This document shows, one piece after another, positions 37,658 through 41,105 of a stretch of DNA of 41,105 nucleotides. Location: NCBI RefSeq assembly GCF_000248075.1, contig NZ_BAFB01000099.1:1-41105 (forward strand), read 5' to 3'. The notes under the pieces were generated by a model. It was not told the origin of the DNA. It made no database searches and saw only the letters and a program-made list of their open reading frames with translations. Every line of letters starts with the position of its first letter. The stretch's first letter is position 1. The DNA is from Gordonia otitidis NBRC 100426 (GTDB lineage: Bacteria; Actinomycetota; Actinomycetes; Mycobacteriales; Mycobacteriaceae). A program made the position numbers and the translations under genes.

Positions 37658-38605
37658 ATGACCGACTCCCGAATCGTGCTGATCACCACCGGCGGCACGG
37701 TCGCCGCGCGCCGAACAGAACATGGTGCGGTTCCCGTCCTGTCGGCGTCGGATCTCCTGGCCGACACGTCGCTCGTCGCCGCACCCGCGGTGGACGCGGT
37801 CGATCTGATGTCCGTCGACAGCTCGGCCATCACGGTCAGCCAACAGACGCAGGTGGTGCGCGCCGTGGCGGCAGCCCTGACCGACCCGGACGTCGACGGT
37901 GTGGTCGTGACGCACGGCACGGACACCATGGAGGAGACGGCGTTCCTCGTCGACGTGACCGTCGACGACCCGCGGCCCATCGTGTTCACCGGCGCCCAGT
38001 TCCCCGCGGACACCCCCGAGGCCGACGGGCCTGCCAACATCGCGGCGGCCATCGACTATGCCGCTACTCCGTCGAACCGTGGCCGCGGTGTCGTGCTCGC
38101 GCTCGGAGGGCGCATCGTCGGGGTCCGTGGCGCGTTCAAGGCATCGACGACCGCGACGGAGGCCTTCGACACGGTGCACGAGGCGCTCGGCCGTCCACTG
38201 ATCTCCGGGCCGCTGCCCGAACGACTCGCCCGGGTCGATACGTTCGCCCTGTATCCCGGCGTCGCCGCGGGCATCATCGCCGCGGCCGTCGCGCAACGTG
38301 CCGCGGGCATCGTGTTGGCCGCGACCGGCTCGGGCAACACCCACCCCGACATCACCGCCGAGGTCGTCGCTGCACGACGCGCGGGGGTCGTCGTGGTCGT
38401 CACCACGCGCGTCCCGCACGGGCCGGTCGTCCCCACCTACGGGGGCGGGGGCGGAGCGGTCGACCTCGAACGCGCGGGCGCGGTCGTCTCCCAGTGGCTG
38501 CGCGCCCCGCAGGCGCGGATGGCGCTCATCGCGCTGTTGTCGACAGGCCACGACGCCGACGACGTCGCCGAATTCTTCCGTCGCACCGATCCGGCCGCCG
38601 CCTGA
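37658..38605 (+). CDS. ansA: L-asparaginase
   Basis: 315 residues. Hydrolyses asparagine to aspartate and ammonia. The two active-site motifs are intact: TGGT with T11 (VLITTGGTVAA) and HGTDTMEET with T88 and D89. It has no signal peptide, so it is cytoplasmic. The N-terminal domain ends near GAFKAST, which carries the expected lysine. A TTGACG at 37621-37626 with a weak -10 about 18 bp later could give a nearly leaderless mRNA, but this is tentative. Its neighbours dinB and lspA are the same as in M. tuberculosis. Confidence 0.95.
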   Translation: MTDSRIVLITTGGTVAARRTEHGAVPVLSASDLLADTSLVAAPAVDAVDLMSVDSSAITVSQQTQVVRAVAAALTDPDVDGVVVTHGTDTMEETAFLVDVTVDDPRPIVFTGAQFPADTPEADGPANIAAAIDYAATPSNRGRGVVLALGGRIVGVRGAFKASTTATEAFDTVHEALGRPLISGPLPERLARVDTFALYPGVAAGIIAAAVAQRAAGIVLAATGSGNTHPDITAEVVAARRAGVVVVVTTRVPHGPVVPTYGGGGGAVDLERAGAVVSQWLRAPQARMALIALLSTGHDADDVAEFFRRTDPAAA

Positions 38606-38648
38606 GGGCCGTCGATACGCTCGGTCGGTCCGCTCGGTCTGTCGGCGC

Positions 38649-38767
38649 CCAGTCGGCTGGTCGCCCGGGCGATTGGTGGCCCCAGTCGATCGGTGTGCCC
38701 AGTCGATCAGTGCGCTCGGTCGATCAGTGGCCCCAGTCGATCAGTGCGCTCGGTCGCTCGGATCGGG
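38649..38767. repeat. 17-bp tandem repeats at the ansA-dinB junction
   Basis: The unit CAGTCGATCAGTGCGCT recurs at 38683, 38700, 38717, 38734 and, weaker, 38751, each 17 bp on. Earlier, degenerate units lie at 38649 and 38666. Units alternate between endings GTGCGCT and GTGGCCC, which suggests a 34-bp higher-order unit. The array overlaps the last codons and stop of dinB (38741) and lies 44 bp after ansA. Unit length is not a multiple of three. Confidence 0.9.
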
Positions 38768-40225
38768 CCAGGCGAGACTGTCCAACGGATCGCCGCGCCG
38801 TAACGAGGTGTCGGCGGCGGCGAAAGTGCGCGCGATGCCCGGGCCGGTTGCACGCGTCTCGAATCGCACGGTGACCACGCCGTGTCCGCTCCCCTGCACC
38901 CATCCGTGGCCGAACTCCCGGTGGATGACGTCGGCACCGGTGGTCCATCCCGTCGACGTCTGACCCGTGCCGGACTGCACCGAGTCGAGCCCGTCGGTAC
39001 CTGAGCCCGACTGCTCCTCCGCCGTCGGATCGAGCGTCGTCGCTCCCTGGGGGTCCGTCCCCTCCAAGGGGTCGCTGCCGGGGAGTGAATCGATCCGCTG
39101 AACCGGGTCCGTCTCGGCAGGCGGGCCCATATCCGGGTCGCCGAACAACGCGTACTGCTCGACGGCCGACAGGCCCGAGAAGCCCACTCCGACGAGGCGA
39201 ATGGGGCCGACGCTCTGCGGATCGAGGGCGAGTCGCTGCGCGATCGATGTGAGGGTGTCGAGGTCGGTGGTCGCTGCGGGAAGCGTCGATGAACGCGTCA
39301 GGATCGACATGTCGGATCGTTTGAGTTTGAGGACGACGGTGCGTGCCCCGCGCCCGTCGGTGAGCAGTCTGCGGTGCGCGTCGGCGGCCGACCTGTCGAT
39401 CGCGGGCCGCAGCCCCGATAGGTCGACGATGTCGCGCGCGAAGGTCGACTCCGCACTGATCTGTTTGGCCGCGGCACGTTCGGTGACCGGTCGGTCGTCG
39501 TATCCCCGTGCGAGCTGGTGCAGGGCAGGACCGATGGCCGAACCGAGTACCGAGGCGACCTCGATGTCCGACATCGCGGCGAGATCTCCGATCGTGTCGA
39601 TACCCAGCCGCGCCAGTCGCTCTCCCGATACCGGTCCTATCCCCCACAGCTTGCGTACCGGCAGTGCGTGGAGGAAGTCGAGTTCTCTGCTGGGCGGAAT
39701 CACCATCACCCCATCGGGTTTGGCCATCCCGGAGGCGATCTTCGCGATCTGTTTGCCGCTGCCGAAACCGACGGATGCCGCCAGGCCGACGCTCTGCGCG
39801 ATCCGTGCGCGGATCTCTTCGGCGAAGGCCTCGGCGTCGGCAGCACTCGCGCCGACGAGGTCGGCCGGTTCGGCGAACGCCTCGTCGAACGAGAGCATTT
39901 CGATGACCGGCACCGCCTCGCGGACAATGGCGAAGATCCTGCCGCTCACCACCCGGTAGAGCGACCCGCGCGGTGGCAGGACAACGGCTCCCGCACCGAC
40001 GAGACGACGCGCCTGATGCATGGGCATCGCCGAATGCGCTCCGAACCGCCGCGCTGCGTAGCTGGCTCCCGCCACGACCCCGCGTCCGCCGGTACCACCG
40101 ACGAGCACCGGGCGCCCCGCGAGCGTCGGCCGCGTCAACTGCTCGACCGAGGCGAAGAACGCGTCCATGTCCAGGTGCATCACCCATCGGGTGCTGCGTT
40201 CCTCGCCTGGCGACGGGTTGGACAC
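38741..40225 (-). CDS. dinB: Y-family DNA polymerase IV (DinB/DinX type)
   Basis: 494 residues from GTG 40225; the start is uncertain (ATG 40180 at MHLDMDAFF and ATG 40303 are alternatives). Translesion polymerase. The palm has [13 protein letters not shown] (D19, D21 in this numbering), [12 protein letters not shown] and the second metal site LSFDEAF. The little-finger region is AESTFARDI to [12 protein letters not shown], and a Thr/Pro/Gly-rich linker ([10 protein letters not shown] to SVQSGTGQT) precedes a C-terminal [24 protein letters not shown] segment as in actinobacterial DinX. There is no clear ribosome site or LexA box upstream; instead a tandem-repeat array lies there. The 3' end overlaps a second array. 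Confidence 0.9.
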   Translation of the reverse strand: MSNPSPGEERSTRWVMHLDMDAFFASVEQLTRPTLAGRPVLVGGTGGRGVVAGASYAARRFGAHSAMPMHQARRLVGAGAVVLPPRGSLYRVVSGRIFAIVREAVPVIEMLSFDEAFAEPADLVGASAADAEAFAEEIRARIAQSVGLAASVGFGSGKQIAKIASGMAKPDGVMVIPPSRELDFLHALPVRKLWGIGPVSGERLARLGIDTIGDLAAMSDIEVASVLGSAIGPALHQLARGYDDRPVTERAAAKQISAESTFARDIVDLSGLRPAIDRSAADAHRRLLTDGRGARTVVLKLKRSDMSILTRSSTLPAATTDLDTLTSIAQRLALDPQSVGPIRLVGVGFSGLSAVEQYALFGDPDMGPPAETDPVQRIDSLPGSDPLEGTDPQGATTLDPTAEEQSGSGTDGLDSVQSGTGQTSTGWTTGADVIHREFGHGWVQGSGHGVVTVRFETRATGPGIARTFAAADTSLRRGDPLDSLAWPDPSDRAH

Positions 40226-40226
40226 T

Positions 40227-40341
40227 GCTGGCACAGCACCTAGCCTATTGCTGGCACAGCACCAAGCCCATTGCCGGCACAGCACCAAGCCCATTGCCGG
40301 CACGGCACCAAGCCTGTTGCCGGCACGGCATCAAGCCCATT
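40227..40341. repeat. Five 23-bp tandem repeats upstream of dinB with palindromic core
   Basis: Units begin at 40227, 40250, 40273, 40296 and 40319. Each has GCYGGCACRGCA followed by a spacer like CCAAGCCCATT. With the preceding T each carries a 13-bp inverted repeat: TGCTG-GCA-CAGCA in units 1-2, TGCCG-GCA-CAGCA in unit 3, TGCCG-GCA-CGGCA in units 4-5. Both arms change together between groups. The 23-bp period is not a multiple of three, so it is not coding repetition. Confidence 0.92.
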
Positions 40342-40357
40342 GCCGGATGCTGTGCCG
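40321..40357 (+). other. Long imperfect hairpin ending the 23-bp repeat array
   Basis: CGGCACGGCATC (40321-40332) pairs with GATGCTGTGCCG (40346-40357): 12 pairs with one G-T, which is a wobble pair in plus-strand RNA, and a 13-base loop. It could be an RNA structure or a relic of an inverted repeat copy. Confidence 0.5.
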
Positions 40358-40368
40358 TCGTCGACGGC

Positions 40369-40815
40369 TCATGAGACGGCGAACACAGGGATCGATGCGG
40401 CGTGCGTGCGCAGTTGGTCGTCGGACAGGTCGGTGGTCATGCCGTCGGGGAGGAATCGCCCGACCTCCCAACCCCACCGATCCAGATATGCACGGATGAT
40501 CGGAGCACGTTCTGCGACTGCGACCTCGGCCAGCGTGACGCTCCGGTCGTGACGACCGCGTCGCAGGTGTGCCGTTCCCGCGGCTTTCGCGTTACGGACC
40601 CACTGGGTGTTGCCGCGCACCGCGACGAGGTACTCACCTCCGTCGAGGCTGATCGGGTTGACCGGTATGCGTTGTGGCGTACCGGATGTGCGCCCCACGA
40701 CGGTCAGAGTCTGTGCACCGGCAAGGTTGACCCCGCGGTCGGCGAGCCAGCGGACGACGGCGTTGAACAGTCGGTCGGACCGACCGGGCGCGACGTGATG
40801 CGATGTGGGTTCCAT
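40369..40815 (-). CDS. Deazaflavin (F420)-dependent nitroreductase-family protein (DUF385)
   Basis: 148 residues. The split beta-barrel flavin/F420 fold of the Ddn/DUF385 family is seen in TLTVVGRTSGTPQRIPVNPISLDGGEYLVAVRGN and WVRNAKAAGTAHLRRGRH. Members reduce quinones or nitro-compounds using F420, though many are uncharacterised. A GAGGAG ribosome site about six bases before ATG 40815 fixes the start; the frame is open upstream through the promoter and operators. It is divergent from a TetR gene and has a clear -35/-10 pair overlapped by two operators, so it is probably that regulator's target. Confidence 0.87.
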   Translation of the reverse strand: MEPTSHHVAPGRSDRLFNAVVRWLADRGVNLAGAQTLTVVGRTSGTPQRIPVNPISLDGGEYLVAVRGNTQWVRNAKAAGTAHLRRGRHDRSVTLAEVAVAERAPIIRAYLDRWGWEVGRFLPDGMTTDLSDDQLRTHAASIPVFAVS

Positions 40816-40850
40816 GGTTACTCCTCGGTGGACGCGATGAGGATCGCAGA

Positions 40851-40873
40851 TTTCGAGAGCACTGCTCTCGAAA
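40851..40873. promoter_or_regulatory. TetR-type operator O1
   Basis: A perfect inverted repeat with 11-bp arms TTTCGAGAGCA and TGCTCTCGAAA around a central C. It lies just downstream of the DUF385 -10 box, over the likely transcription start. It matches O2 closely. Confidence 0.85.
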
Positions 40874-40876
40874 ACG

Positions 40877-40905
40877 AGTATGCGCGCTGCTCGAGCGAAA
40901 TTCAA
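40877..40905 (-). promoter_or_regulatory. Promoter of the DUF385 gene
   Basis: On the minus strand TTGAAT (40900-40905) and CATACT (40877-40882) are 17 bp apart, a good sigma-70 type arrangement. The -35 lies inside operator O2 and the start of transcription inside operator O1. Confidence 0.7.
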
Positions 40906-40922
40906 GAGCGCTGCTCTCGAAT
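40900..40922. promoter_or_regulatory. TetR-type operator O2
   Basis: An inverted repeat of the same 23-bp size as O1: ATTCAAGAGCG and CTGCTCTCGAAT around one base, with one arm less perfect. Centre-to-centre distance from O1 is 49 bp. It covers the DUF385 -35 and ends 17 bp before the TetR start. Confidence 0.82.
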
Positions 40923-40938
40923 CTGACACAATGGCCAT

Positions 40939-41105
40939 GTGAAAACCGGGAAGACGCGCGCAGACAACCGCGCGGCCATGGAGTCGGAGATCGCACGGCT
41001 CGGCCGGGAGCACCTGCGCACCCACGGCGCCGGCGGACTGTCACTGCGGGCCATCGCCCGCGACCTCGGCGTCGTCTCATCGGCGGTCTATCGCTACGTT
41101 CCCAG
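40939..41105 (+). CDS. TetR-family transcriptional regulator, N-terminal part (3' truncated)
   Basis: The first 55 residues are visible before the window ends. From GTG 40939 the sequence reads a basic start (KTGKTRADNRAAMESEIARLGREHLRTHGAGG) then the TetR helix-turn-helix (LSLRAIARDLGVVSSAVYRYVP). An ATG at 40931 runs into a stop and was rejected. Divergent from the DUF385 gene with two palindromic operators between, so it probably represses both itself and that gene. The ligand-binding domain is outside the window. Confidence 0.85.
   Translation, partial: MKTGKTRADNRAAMESEIARLGREHLRTHGAGGLSLRAIARDLGVVSSAVYRYVP

Noticed and set aside
38724..40187. Alternative 487-residue frame overlapping dinB
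   Set aside because: Same strand, wrong frame, Arg-rich with no motif; DinB motifs are in the other frame.
40227..40303. N-terminal dinB coding sequence made of the repeats (start at 40303)
   Set aside because: The 23-bp period shifts frame each unit, so the predicted peptide is arbitrary, and the polymerase motif begins only at about 40180.
40227..40341. CRISPR array
   Set aside because: Units are contiguous with no unique spacers, and no cas genes are nearby.

Overview
This is a high-GC actinobacterial chromosome segment from the order Mycobacteriales, most likely Gordonia or a close relative; the genus is my inference and no rRNA is present to confirm it. The evidence is a complete mce operon, mycobacterial-type biotin genes including the biotin synthase helper BsaP, a DnaE1 polymerase with an intact PHP exonuclease site, an F420-type (DUF385) reductase, frequent GTG starts and actinobacterial lipoproteins. 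As I remember the Mycobacterium tuberculosis map, gene order follows Rv1537 (dinX), ansA, lspA, rluA-type gene, dnaE1, ilvA, treZ, treY, treX, Rv1565c (acyltransferase), bioA-F-D, bioB, Rv1590, Rv1591, Rv1593c. So this looks like an ordinary conserved backbone with local changes.

Layout. 1-315 is the tail of a NUDIX/NrtR-type regulator. 299-5646 (minus) is a tightly coupled biotin operon bioA-bioF-bioD-bioB-bsaP-DUF2567, with bioQ (5768-6343) divergent and two palindromic operators between. 6432-8714 is a membrane acyltransferase with an SGNH domain. 8779-13886 is treX-treY. 13902-23530 (minus) is an eight-gene yrbEA-yrbEB-mceA-F operon plus a Mce-associated protein. It separates treX-treY from treZ (23879-25792), breaking a trehalose cluster that is contiguous in mycobacteria. 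Next come ilvA, a secreted beta-propeller-like protein, a small membrane protein, an RCK-flanked potassium channel behind dnaE1, an RluA-family pseudouridine synthase with lspA, two lipoproteins facing each other across a strong terminator, ansA, dinB, and a DUF385 protein divergent from a TetR regulator that runs off the end.

How the genes work together. The bio genes convert 7-keto-8-aminopelargonate precursors to biotin under BioQ control. TreX trims glycogen-like glucan, TreY isomerises the reducing end and TreZ releases trehalose. The YrbE/Mce proteins form a lipid importer across the mycolate envelope.

The most unusual non-coding signals bracket dinB: five 23-bp tandem repeats upstream, with a palindromic core that shows paired (compensatory) base changes, and 17-bp tandem repeats overlapping its 3' end. 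Other points of note are long acidic insertions in TreX and TreZ and a well-resolved double operator at 40851-40922. I found no tRNA, rRNA, CRISPR array, insertion sequence or prophage.
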